Of a stretch of 64,000 nt of DNA, positions 36,040 through 46,500 are shown piece by piece. Source of the DNA: Bathymodiolus brooksi (Eukaryota; Mollusca; Bivalvia; Mytilida; Modiolidae); contig OY804585.1 of NCBI GenBank assembly GCA_963680875.1, positions 31,176,186 to 31,240,185 of the forward strand. The letters run 5' to 3'. The position numbers were made by a program, and so were the translations under genes. Below the pieces are notes generated by a model. It made no database searches and was not told where the DNA came from. It worked only from the letters and a program-made list of their open reading frames with translations. Every line of letters starts with the position of its first letter. The stretch's first letter is position 1.

Positions 36040-38823
36040 TTGGATTTAGTTAGTATGGAAGACGGTGTTGATGTAACTAGACGAAATTTAATAGAGTTTA
36101 CAGACACTGAACAAGCTCATGAAGATGAGAATGAGGATACTGAAGTAATGGGACCACCAAAGAAGACAAGGGGTGCAACAAGGAAGGCAGCCAGTAAGAG
36201 TACTGTGAATATGGAGTTAGAGAGTAAGCGTTTGGACATGGAACGAGATAGAATGAAATATGAACATGAACTTAGACTAAAGCAAATGGAGATAGAACTG
36301 GCACGAATAAATGTTGTAGAACATAGAAATGACCACAAGGAGCCAGATGTTCCAGTCAAGTTAAAACTGCAGCCATATGACCACAAGTCAAAGGATGATA
36401 TATTGACATATTTATCTGAATTCGAGGCTATAGCTAAGCAAGCCAAGTGGACAAATGAAGTTAAGGTTTTGCAGTTGAGAACACTTTTAACTGGAGAGGC
36501 TAAGGAAGTCAGCCAGTTAGCAAATAAGAATTACGAGGAGCTACGGAAAGCTTTAGTTGATAGATTTGGACGACGACCACACCAGTATTTTGCCGACTTG
36601 TTGGAAGTTAAGCGTGGTGAAAACGAAAATTATCGTGGATTAATGGCCAAGATACAACAGTCAGTTAATCGTTTCGTAGGAGACGAAGATCCAAAAGTCT
36701 GTTTATGTGAAGAGTTCTTTTTAAAAGCTTTGTCACCCGCACAAGCTCAATGGATTAGACGGAATAAGGGAAGCAATAGTGTTGTAGATGCTGCGGAAGA
36801 TTACATTTTACCGACCATTTCTCCGAAAGGATCATCCTTGAGGGAGAATGTTAGATTACACAATAATGTTGATAGTAGAAAGTGTTATAATTGTGATCGT
36901 ATAGGTCATATAGCAAAGAATTGTCGTGCTCCAAAACGCAGGATTAAGGATAAAAAGCCAAATGCGGCTACATATTTTGTGAAGCCTTCATATGGGGAGA
37001 GATTAATAAATGTCTGTGGACAAGTGAATGGGTGCGAGATCCTATTTGTAAAGGATACCGGTGCTGAAATGACTTTGATCCGTGAAGAATATGTAGATTC
37101 AAGTAATATAATTGAAGGTCAGAGGATTACTCTGTATACTGCTGTGGGTCAACCCTTTACAGCAAAGATGGCCGTTGTCAATTTAGATACGCCATACTTT
37201 AAGGGACATGCAACTGTAGGATTAGTTGCGAACTTAGCTGCTGATGCTCTGTTAGGTATGGATATTTTGGGAAAATCTAAAACGTATGTAGTAACGAGGT
37301 CCAAGAGCAAGCAAAATGAAGAGATTGAGAATGAAATGGTGGAATGTGAGGTACATTCCCAGGATTTAAATGAAGATGTGGATCTAATTGATTTTTCGGA
37401 ACCGGACGAAGAAATCCAGGAGGATATTGATATTGGGGATGTTAATGAGCTGCCAGAACAAGGTGAGAGTATAGGGTTAGAACATTTGTCTAATGTTAAT
37501 GTTGAAACATTGTCGAGGCTCCAAAGGGAGGACCCTACTCTAAGTAATTGTAGACTTAAGGCTTTGAATAATGTGGACGAGTCAAAAGATGTTAAATTTG
37601 CATTTTATTATGAGAACAATGTTTTGAAGAGAAAATGGGAGTCAAAAGATGGTTATAAAAGGGGGAACCAGATTGTTTTACCAAAGCCGTTAAGAAAGGC
37701 TGTGCTAGAGTTAGCACATGATCGTCCAATGTCAGGTCACTTAGGACCAGGAAAATGTAAACAGAGGGTACTTCAGTCTTTTTATTGGCCGGGTGTCTTT
37801 GCAGATGTGACAAGACACTGTCGTAGTTGTGATATATGTCAGAGGACATCAAAAAGGGATAATGTTAAAATACCGATGGTGAAAATGCCAATCATTAGAG
37901 AGCCATTTAGCAAAATAGCTATTGATATAGTTGGTCCATTAAGTCGAACTAAGAAGGGAAATAAGTATATTTTGACAGGTATTGATGAAGGTACAAGGTA
38001 CCCAGAGGCTTTCCCACTTCCAAGTATAGAAGCGGGGCGCATAGCTCAATCATTAGTTCAATTATTTAGCCGAGTAGGTGTGGCTAGAGTAATTTTAAGC
38101 GATCAAGGTAGCAATTTCACAAGCACGTTATTAAAACAGTTATATGAGCTGTTAGGTGTTAAGGGTATTACGACAAGTCCGTATAGACCCCAGTCTAATG
38201 GAAAATGTGAACGCTACAATGGAACTTTGAAGAAAGTTCTCAAGAAACTATGTATTACATACGAAAAGGATTGGGACGAAATGCTGCCATATGCACTGTT
38301 TGCTTATAGAGAGACGCCACATGAGGAGACAGGATTTTCTCCGTTTGAACTGTTATATGGGTGGCCAGTTAGAGGACCAACAGAGATATTGAAATTAGCA
38401 ATGACAGGAGAAGAAGATGTTGAGAAGTCCGTTATTGAACATGTCATTAATGTTAGGGAGCGCTTGTCTGAAATGAGAGACATTGTAGGTAAAAATCTTA
38501 CTGACAAACAGTCGAAAATGAAAGCCTGGTATGACAGAAACACTAGAAAGTGCCATTTTTCGCCTGGTGATGAAGTATTAGTACTTTTGCCAACTGAGAG
38601 TTCAAAGATGACTGCTACATGGAAAGGTTCGTTTCGCATAGTCAGGAAATTATCAGATGTGAATTATCAATTAAATGTAGGAGCACACCGAGGCTTAGTA
38701 ACCTCTTATATCAACTTGCTGAAGAGATATAATAGGAATATAGTAATGAACATTCATGACTTCAAAATTAATTACCGCAGTGGTGCTAGTAACAAAAATG
38801 CAGATGGAATGTCTCGAGTATAA
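36040..38823 (+). CDS. Gag-protease-integrase polyprotein of the LTR element, no RT
   Basis: One intact frame of 927 codons. Gag has a charged predicted coiled coil (about residues 56-90), a capsid-like region and a CCHC zinc knuckle (C282-C295, CYNCDRIGHIAKNC). A retropepsin follows, with DTGAEMTLI (339-347) and a flap/end motif ALLGMDIL (to about 410). After an acidic linker comes the integrase: an HHCC zinc domain (H560, H567, C594, C597) and a catalytic core with D629, D688 and E724, exactly 35 residues between the last two. Typical retroviral-type integrases read IDIVGPL and SDQGSNF just as here. Where Ty3/gypsy elements have RT-RNase H between protease and integrase, there is none. Residues about 905-927 (DFKINYRSGASNKNADGMSR) resemble the RNase H C-terminus. 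An alternative start at 36055 is possible. Gag and integrase could work in trans with a full-length relative (inference). Confidence 0.92.
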   Translation: MDLVSMEDGVDVTRRNLIEFTDTEQAHEDENEDTEVMGPPKKTRGATRKAASKSTVNMELESKRLDMERDRMKYEHELRLKQMEIELARINVVEHRNDHKEPDVPVKLKLQPYDHKSKDDILTYLSEFEAIAKQAKWTNEVKVLQLRTLLTGEAKEVSQLANKNYEELRKALVDRFGRRPHQYFADLLEVKRGENENYRGLMAKIQQSVNRFVGDEDPKVCLCEEFFLKALSPAQAQWIRRNKGSNSVVDAAEDYILPTISPKGSSLRENVRLHNNVDSRKCYNCDRIGHIAKNCRAPKRRIKDKKPNAATYFVKPSYGERLINVCGQVNGCEILFVKDTGAEMTLIREEYVDSSNIIEGQRITLYTAVGQPFTAKMAVVNLDTPYFKGHATVGLVANLAADALLGMDILGKSKTYVVTRSKSKQNEEIENEMVECEVHSQDLNEDVDLIDFSEPDEEIQEDIDIGDVNELPEQGESIGLEHLSNVNVETLSRLQREDPTLSNCRLKALNNVDESKDVKFAFYYENNVLKRKWESKDGYKRGNQIVLPKPLRKAVLELAHDRPMSGHLGPGKCKQRVLQSFYWPGVFADVTRHCRSCDICQRTSKRDNVKIPMVKMPIIREPFSKIAIDIVGPLSRTKKGNKYILTGIDEGTRYPEAFPLPSIEAGRIAQSLVQLFSRVGVARVILSDQGSNFTSTLLKQLYELLGVKGITTSPYRPQSNGKCERYNGTLKKVLKKLCITYEKDWDEMLPYALFAYRETPHEETGFSPFELLYGWPVRGPTEILKLAMTGEEDVEKSVIEHVINVRERLSEMRDIVGKNLTDKQSKMKAWYDRNTRKCHFSPGDEVLVLLPTESSKMTATWKGSFRIVRKLSDVNYQLNVGAHRGLVTSYINLLKRYNRNIVMNIHDFKINYRSGASNKNADGMSRV

Positions 38824-39127
38824 TTCACTTGTTTTGGGAAATATGTGTTTTTAAAGTTTTAAAGTCATTTATTCAGTGGATTTAATATTTACTGTGGTTT
38901 ATACTATTTCATTCATGGATTAAAATTGATCAGCTGATTCTATATATATTACCAGTGTTGGAGTTTGTTTACATCACATGTTTACCATGTAATAGACATT
39001 GCCCACATGGTCCAGTTAAGCTTTATGCATAATTGTTTTTATGAGAAAATTGTAAATTCTTACTGAGCCACTTTTTAATCTTTTATTCATATTGAAAATT
39101 TCACGCTTTACCGATAAATTTCCTCTT

Positions 39128-39138
39128 GAGAAGGGAGG
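39128..39138 (+). other. Polypurine tract
   Basis: GAGAAGGGAGG lies directly before the 3' LTR and would prime plus-strand DNA synthesis. Confidence 0.85.
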
Positions 39139-39522
39139 TGTTAAATTGACTATTTTGATGCAGAAACATTAATTAGTTTAATTGTTCAATAAAATTACTT
39201 TTCAAGATTGAAGGACATTAATTAACATCTGTGGTCTTCTAATAGTGACAGTTTTATGACATTTTTATTAGAATTTAGATGCTTGTACATAGCAAATTGT
39301 TGAAAGACAGAGACTGGCAAATGTGTTATCTTATACATTTATGTATCTGGTTTACTCTTAATGTTCTGTCAGTTTTAATTTTGAATGTCCAAGAGTATAG
39401 AAGATAATTTCATTGTAGAGTGGTGGCTCAGTATCAGTAGTTTTTGGTTTTAAAATACAAGTTGCACCCAGTTTTAGTTTTTATTGATGCCCACATTTTG
39501 GATAAAAGAACCCGTCTTAACA
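39139..39522 (+). repeat. 3' LTR
   Basis: 384 bp, the same length as the 5' LTR and differing at three positions by eye. It is followed by the target duplication TTGAC. Confidence 0.95.
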
Positions 39523-39797
39523 TTGACTAGCAAAACTTTAAAAGCAAATTAAGGGGGCCATTATTTTGAATAGCAAAACTTTAAAAGCAAATTATGGGGC
39601 CATTATTTTGACTAGCAAAGCTGTAAAAACAAATCATGGGGGCCTTTATTTTGACTAGCAAAGCTGTAAAAACAAATCATGGGGGCCTTTATTTTGACTA
39701 GCAAAGCTGTAAAAACAAATCATGGGGGTCATTATTTTGACTAGCAAAGCTGTAAAAACAAATTAGGGGACCATTATTTTGACTAGCCAATATGCAT
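39523..39797 (+). repeat. 42-bp minisatellite, right part
   Basis: It resumes exactly where the left part broke off. First come two units of the left type, then four or five of a second type (gactagcaaagctgtaaaaa caaatcatgggggcc). The array therefore existed, with two unit types, before the retrotransposon arrived. Confidence 0.9.
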
Positions 39798-40630
39798 CAT
39801 CAAATTATTGGAAAGTTATCTTATTTTGACCAGCTTTTAAAGCAGTATAAACAAATTATTGCATTGTTATTTGTACTATAACAAACTACATGTACAGAGA
39901 TATAAAAATTGAAGCCAAATATAATTAGCATTAAGACTATTTGTATGCCGACTTCCTGACTTAAAACAATGTACAATTCGTCTTTACCTCCAGTTGTTTT
40001 TAGGAGGGCTCATGTCTTATTTACATTATTTGTGTTTGTTTGTCTTCATCTTGTGTGCCCTATGTTGTCAGTTTCTCTGGATTGTCCATTTTTTTATTGC
40101 CTCTTCGGTATTCTCTAACAGTTATCTAAAGAATGTGTCTAACTAGACCAAGAGATTATATTGAAAGACGACAAATATTTTGAATATTCCAGTATTCCAC
40201 AAATATTGGAAATACAATGAAACTTATATTAAAACGGAACACCTTACATTTGGAGCCATTATTAGATGATAGAATTATTCAAAGGTTAAATATCAAGGAA
40301 TTCCAGACATTAGATCTGTGGTTTACAGAGAATTCTGATTTATTAAGGATTTGTCTGTATAATGGCAAACCTACTAGGCCGACCTCTGTGAAAAACCACA
40401 TGGAATTTATTCTTTAGTCGTAAAACATGCCATTAACACCCTGGATTGACTAAGTGAAGAAGAAAAAACAGCTCACTTAATGTATTATGGAAATAACTAT
40501 TTGTTTAGGCCAAAGAAAAAATAAAAAATTGTTTGTTTACCCTAAACAAATTTGAAATCATTACAATTTCATAAAGGAATTTCTTCTGGATTTCCGTAAA
40601 TCAGATTGTGTCCAATATTAGAGGGGCTGG
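39798..40630. other. No gene supported
   Basis: A 66-codon frame at 40217-40417 is not recognisable and has no splice sites of note. Confidence 0.35.
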
Positions 40631-40877
40631 GGGTTATCGTGCTTAACGCCACTTTCAACAATATTTCAGTTATATCATGCATAAGTTTTATTGGTGGAGG
40701 AAACTGGAGAAAACCACCAACCTGCCACAAGAAATTGACAAACTTTATCACATAATGTTGTATCTAGTACACTCCGTCTGAGTGGGATTCGAACTCACAA
40801 CGTTAGTGGTGATAGGCACTAATTGCATAGGTAGTCGTAAATCCAATTACCATACGATCACGACCACAACGGCCCCT
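40631..40877 (-). repeat. Full-length tRNA-derived SINE, antisense
   Basis: 3' domain first (gcttaacgccactttcaac), B box as gggattcgaactcac, ends cgaccacaacggcccc. Confidence 0.85.
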
Positions 40878-40900
40878 TTCCAATATTAGAGGTTTCTAAT

Positions 40901-42432
40901 TAAGTCTCTCAAACAAAGTTTGAGAGACTTATTGTTTTTGCTCCGTTTCTTCTTATTATCAATTAGGTTTCCCAAACAACATTTGGAGACTTATTGTTTT
41001 TGCTCCGTTTCTTATTATTATTAAGTCTCCCAAGCAAAGTTTGGGAGACTTATTGTTTTTGCTCCGTTTCTTATTATTATTTTTATTTTTATTATTATTA
41101 TTCCTATTCTTATTCTCTTTCTCCTTTATTTCCGTGGACCATGAACTTGTCCACGGCAGATCTCAGGAAGTAATGGACAGAATTTCATGAAACTTGGTGG
41201 AGTTATAGATATATGTTTCTAGTCGGTCCTAAAGTTTTCAGCTTTGTGATAAAGGGGGTCAAAGTCATATTTTTGGGGGTTCAAAGGGGGTGGGGGTTAC
41301 TATAGAATCCTATGGGCAACTTGAAATTTTGTACATTAATGTTGATAACTTCTAACTGGATAATGATAGAGACATAAAATTTGACATAGTGATAGGTCAC
41401 CATTAGAGGAGCAATTCTGCGTTTTAAAATTTTTCAAGATGTCTGCCATTTTCAAAATGGCTGCCAAAACACAGCATAAAAATGGGTGGTAAAAATTCAA
41501 CATTGCCCGATATCATCAAAATTTGATATGTGGGTAGATAATGATTCCCGAATTGATTCCCAACATTGAAAAATTTCTACCGGTCGCCATTTTCAAAATG
41601 GCCGCCACAATACCGCAAAAATTCAACATTGTCCGATATCATCAAAATTTGATATGTGGGTAGATAATGATGTCCCGAATTGATTGCTGACATTGAAAAA
41701 TTTCTACCGGTCGCCATTTTCAAAATGGCCACCACCATACCGCAAATATTCAACATTGTCCGATATCATCAAAATTTGATATGTAGGTAGATAATGATGT
41801 CCCGAATTGATTCCCGACAATGAAAAATTTCTACGGGTCACCATTTTCAAAATGGCCGCCACAATACCGCACAAATTCAACATTGTCCGATTTCAACACC
41901 ATTTCATATGTGTGTAGATTATGATGTCCCGAATTGATTCCTGACATTGGAAAATTTCTACTGGTCGCCATTTCCAAAATGGCCACCCCAATACCGCACA
42001 AATTCAACATTGTCCGATTTCAACGCCATTTCATATGTGGGTAGATTATGATGTCCCGAAATGATTTCTGACATCGAAAATTTTCTACCGGTCACCATTT
42101 TCAAAATGGCCACCACAATACCGCACAAATTCAACATTGTCCGATTTCAACGACATTTCATATGTGGGTAGATTATGATGTCCCGAAATGATTCCTGACA
42201 TCGAAAAATTTCTACCGGTCGCCATTTTCAAAATGGCCACCACAATACCGCACAAATTCAACATTGTTCGATTTCAACATCCAGAATTGATTCCCGTCAT
42301 TGAAAAATTTCTACCGGTCTCCATTTTCAAAATGGCCACCACAATACCACAAAAATTCAACATTGTTCAATTTAAAAGGTAGCTTTTAATTTATTTTTTA
42401 AACCGGTTGTCTGTGGCTGGTTTGGGAGACTT
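40901..42432 (+). repeat. AAGTCTCCCAAACAAAGTTT element with 125-bp internal units
   Basis: The left end has three tandem versions of aagtctcccaaacaaagttt gggagactt, a palindrome followed by attgtttttgctccgtttct. The right end (tggtttgggagactt) is complementary to the left. From 41443 to 42380 about seven units of 92-128 bp carry ccattttcaaaatggccgcc and gaaaaatttctaccggtcgc. Non-coding. Confidence 0.75.
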
Positions 42433-43510
42433 CATAATCGTTAGATTATAATCATATCTTGTTACAAATACATGTATTTGAGTGCTTTCGTTGTATTTGA
42501 AAGTTATACTGACTTTTTTTTATAAAAGTTTTTTAGGGGGGTAACTTGATTCTTTCCAGTTAAGTCTTTAGTCGTTGGGTTTTTGTAAAGACTCTCTATT
42601 TCTTATGGCAGACCACCAGGCACCTGATAGATTACCCATGTTTCAATTGGTATTGATAGAACAGTTTGACAAACTGGAAAAGGAATTGATCCATTGTTTG
42701 GTCTATAGCTGATAAATTGCTGAGTTGGCATTAAACAACAATCTATGATTTTGTTTTTCTTTTGTTTTTTCTTCTACTTCTTTTTTTTGGGGGGGGGGGG
42801 GATGGAATAGGGGGTATCATTTTATTTTTTCATATTTTTTATATACATGTATTGGAAATAAACATTTTTAAAAAACATCAAAGAAGATCAAAATCCTTGT
42901 ACATGTACCAGATGAGTTGAATTTTTTTCTGGGGAGTTTTAATCAATGGGTGATTTAATTCCCTCTTCCAGTCATACAATAAGAAGTTTAAATGTCCAAC
43001 AATAGGATTCACCTGACAATGGCAATTGAATTCATTCAATAGATAAGTTTCATTTGCAGTTTTTTAAACTGTCAGGTGGTCTTGTCATATTACATTTAAA
43101 ATCATGTGATCTGTATTCATCACATGATTTGGCATCCATTTACTCTAAAGAGGGGAAAAGAAAAAAAACATATTTTTTTAAATTGTGGCCTTATTTATAT
43201 AATACTGAGTCAATAATGCGTTTAATCTCTTATAGTAATGTACATATACCCACAGTTACAGTACTTACTTTTTAAATAAGCTCATTAAAAAATAAAATTT
43301 TAAAAAGTCAACCTGCTGTTAAACTGCAGAACTTACTCTGGTGTTTAGTCGAAATTAATGACCTTAAAACGTGCACTAATGACCCGAGTCACTGATACTT
43401 GTACATGTACATTTAGTTCTATTATCAGCTGTTAAATGAGGACAACTTTATCAACTTGGTTTACTGATTAATAACTTTGTAAGATATTGTTTATACACTT
43501 GAATATTACA
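42433..43510 (+). other. No feature supported before the PLC first exon
   Basis: Contains a G run (about 42789-42801) and a weak SINE-tail scrap near 42710-42745. No exon. Confidence 0.35.
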
Positions 43511-43556
43511 ATGGATCTCAAAATAAACAAGTGGAAACATGGTTATGATCCGTTAA
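43511..43556 (+). CDS. PLCD: PLC-delta first exon (nearest candidate)
   Basis: ATG at 43511, then 15 codons ([15 protein letters not shown]) and one extra base A before the perfect donor GTAAGT. A|TG restores ATG (Met) at the shared exon. Short N-terminal leaders before the PH domain are usual in PLC-delta. Of the three candidates it is the closest, at 2.9 kb. Confidence 0.5.
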
Positions 43557-46500
43557 GTAAGTATAATTTGATATATACTTGTAATTTTTTATTTTTGAAT
43601 GATGAAGATCAAGATTAAACATAAAAAAACAACTTGTACTGGTATGGGGACAAAAAAAAGTTGAAACAAAGATGATCAACAATACCACACATGTAAAACT
43701 GGTTTACAGTACACAATACAGGGTACCAGTTATTTGTTGTTGTTATTATGCAGTTTACAATGTTTTAACAGATTGAAATGAATATGTGATACTAAAAAAT
43801 AATCTAAAAAAAGAAGTAATAAAGATTTAATTATGCTTGTGTAATCTTATCGAAGGTCTTGTTCACACTGATAAAGATATACACATGTACTTAAGTACTT
43901 AGATGATTGAACTCATCTTTTGGGCCGTCGTGGTCGTGATCGTATGGTAGTTGGATTTACAACTACTATGCAATCCGTGCCTATCACCGCTAACGCTGTG
44001 AGTTCGAATCCTGCTCATGGTGAGGTGTACTCGATACAACATTATGTGATAAAGTTTGTCAGTGAATTTTGACAGGTCAGTGGTTTTCCACGGGTACTCC
44101 GGTTTCCTCCACCAATAACACTGACCACCACGTTATAATTGAAATATTGTTGAAAGTGGCATTAAACACCATAACCCTAACCCCATTAAAGATTCTTGAA
44201 AACAGCTAATTTTTCTGATGTGAAGTACAAGAAGAGTTAGAAGATACTAAAAGGGCAATCAGAATCTGTATATCGAAGAAGAAGAACAGACAACACAATG
44301 GCCAAAAGAAAAAAGTACAAAAGGACAAACAACGATCTACAAAACATACAAACTGCAACTACAACTCCATCTGCTGATTTTGATGTGAGGTACAACCCCT
44401 TCAAAGGAGGCATCTGCTGAGTCTATGTGGAACAAATCATATAAGCAACTGAACATATTGGATGTAAATAAGTGCCTGGTGTTTGGAAAATGCCATGCTT
44501 TGATATTATAAGTTTGTTAGTAGTCATTGATGGCCCATTGCAAAGTAAATTTTCTGACCCTATTTATTATCTCACCTTTAACTCATCCTGAAGATCCTAC
44601 CCAATGCTTTCTTTTTATTTTATTACCGGTAGTTGTAACCTTCTCGTAAGTAAGCTGAAATAATTCTTATCTGTCATTGAGTAACTTTAGTGCATAAATA
44701 TTACACGAAATGTAGTGTTAGCAGAGTGGCAGATTTTGTTTAGTTTGCTCAGTGGGGTCAAATCATAAACTGTGAAATGGATATTTGTTGCTTCTCCACT
44801 AAGCATGCATCATTAGGAGTAAGAACAAAGACTGGTTAGCTGAGAGTCTGGATAATATGTCGCAGGTACCAGTAAAGCTCAGCATATTAGTCTTAAATAC
44901 AAAACAAATATCATTTCATCAAAAAGTTATAAAATTGTTCACACCATGATATGTCTGTAATATTACTCATTAAACTACAATCTTCCTCACTAGATATTAC
45001 ACAGGTATAGAATTATTGTTGTACGTTTTCAAACAGAGATGACTAGATACTCACTTTTTATTGGCACCTTGCTAGGAGCAAATAATATGTCTAATAATTT
45101 GTGTTGATATTGCTGAATTCTACTTGAGCATTATATATACATGTAACATATAGAATGCACTTTTAAAAGTTAATGTCAGAACAAAGCCTTAGCAACAGCA
45201 CTGGTTGCTACACACCTTTTTATGCCCAGCTGGTAAGTGTAGGAGGGCGTTAAGTTTTACCTATGCCATACAAACATTTGTACATCCGTTCTTATGTCTG
45301 TCTCGCATTCGGCTCAATTGCTTAAGTTTCCCTTAAGCAAATTATTTGAAATTTATGCATAAGATCAACAATCATAAAAGGAAGGCCAGCTTTTATTCCT
45401 GACTTGACTGCTTTTTCCATTTTGGAGTTGTGCACCTTGATTTGCAGAAAATACAGTTGTGTATGTAGTTAGTTTTTCTGGAAGTGGGGGCATTCATGTC
45501 CTATGGACACATTGTTCCATTTTTCTTAAAAACAAGTAAAATACAACTTCTGTAGACTTATTCTTGTGAATTTAAAGTATTGTGAAAATTATTACATGGT
45601 ACATTGTATACAAAATATGTTATTACAGAATTATAAGTCTGTTGAGCTGCATTGCATTTAATCTAATCCGTTTAAGGAGATTAAGACAAAATCTTATTTT
45701 CTTTACATTATAAGTATATATAGATTTATAGATTGCTGTATATAGATAAAATGTCAAAGGTTACATTTACGTAAAATTGGTTGTTTATCTAGAATAGGGT
45801 GAATGATTGTTGTTTAACGCCAACTCAACAATTTTTCAGCTATATCATGGCTAGAACAATTAATTTTCAATGAAATGATGATGAGGTCCACTTGGTACCA
45901 GACCAACACAGTTAGCTAGACTTTTTATTGTGCTAGTTCACTCGAGGCAAGCACGCTGATCATTATACCACTGATGTGGTTGTAATCTAGAGTGTAATTA
46001 CTCTTGATGTATTAAGGTATCAATAACCTATTGGAACAATTTACTTCAAAGGGACCTGAAATAATAACTAAAACAAATAATTGTGGGTTAAAATGTGATT
46101 AACTCTAATTAATTGATATGGTCATTTTGTATTTAGGGGGCATCATGGTCGTGATCATATGGCAGTTGGATTTACAACTACCTATGCAATCAGTGCCTAT
46201 CACCACGTTGTGAGTTCGAACCCCATTAAAGACGAGGTGTACTCGATACAATGTTATGTGATAAAGTTTGTCAGTGATTTGCGACAGGTCTGTGGTTTTC
46301 TCCGAGTACTCCACCATTAAAACTGACTGCCAAGATATATCTGAAATATTGTTGAAAGTGGCGTTAAACACCCTAAGCCAAACCTAAACCATCATTTTGT
46401 ATTTTGTTCTTTTTTTAATATTACAGTGGACAGAATATTAAAGGCCTTGGCCGAGGGCATGATCTTACATAAAGTTAAAAATGGAGGAATATTGTACCCA

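Larger units (their letters stand above)
35595..39522 (+). mobile_element. Complete but RT-less Ty3/gypsy-type LTR retrotransposon
   Basis: The element is 3928 bp. It has two 384-bp LTRs (TG...CA), a tRNA-Leu primer-binding site, one open gag-protease-integrase frame and a polypurine tract, and is flanked by the 5-bp target duplication TTGAC (35590-35594 and 39523-39527). By eye the LTRs differ at three positions, so the insertion is young. No reverse transcriptase is encoded. The integrase is followed directly by a peptide that looks like the end of an RNase H. It inserted into a minisatellite, whose two halves flank it. Confidence 0.92.

Noticed and set aside
37592..38639. Minus-strand frames within the retrotransposon
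   Set aside because: Shadows of the 927-codon polyprotein frame on the plus strand, which has all domain motifs.
40217..40417. 66-codon frame MKLILKRNTLHLEPLLDDRI...
   Set aside because: Protein-like composition but no recognisable domain, no splice sites and no neighbouring exon that would support a gene.
42607..42651. Possible small exon (ATGGCAGACCACCAG... before GTATTG)
   Set aside because: It would end in phase 0, which does not fit the PLC acceptor at 46427, and no other partner exon is visible.
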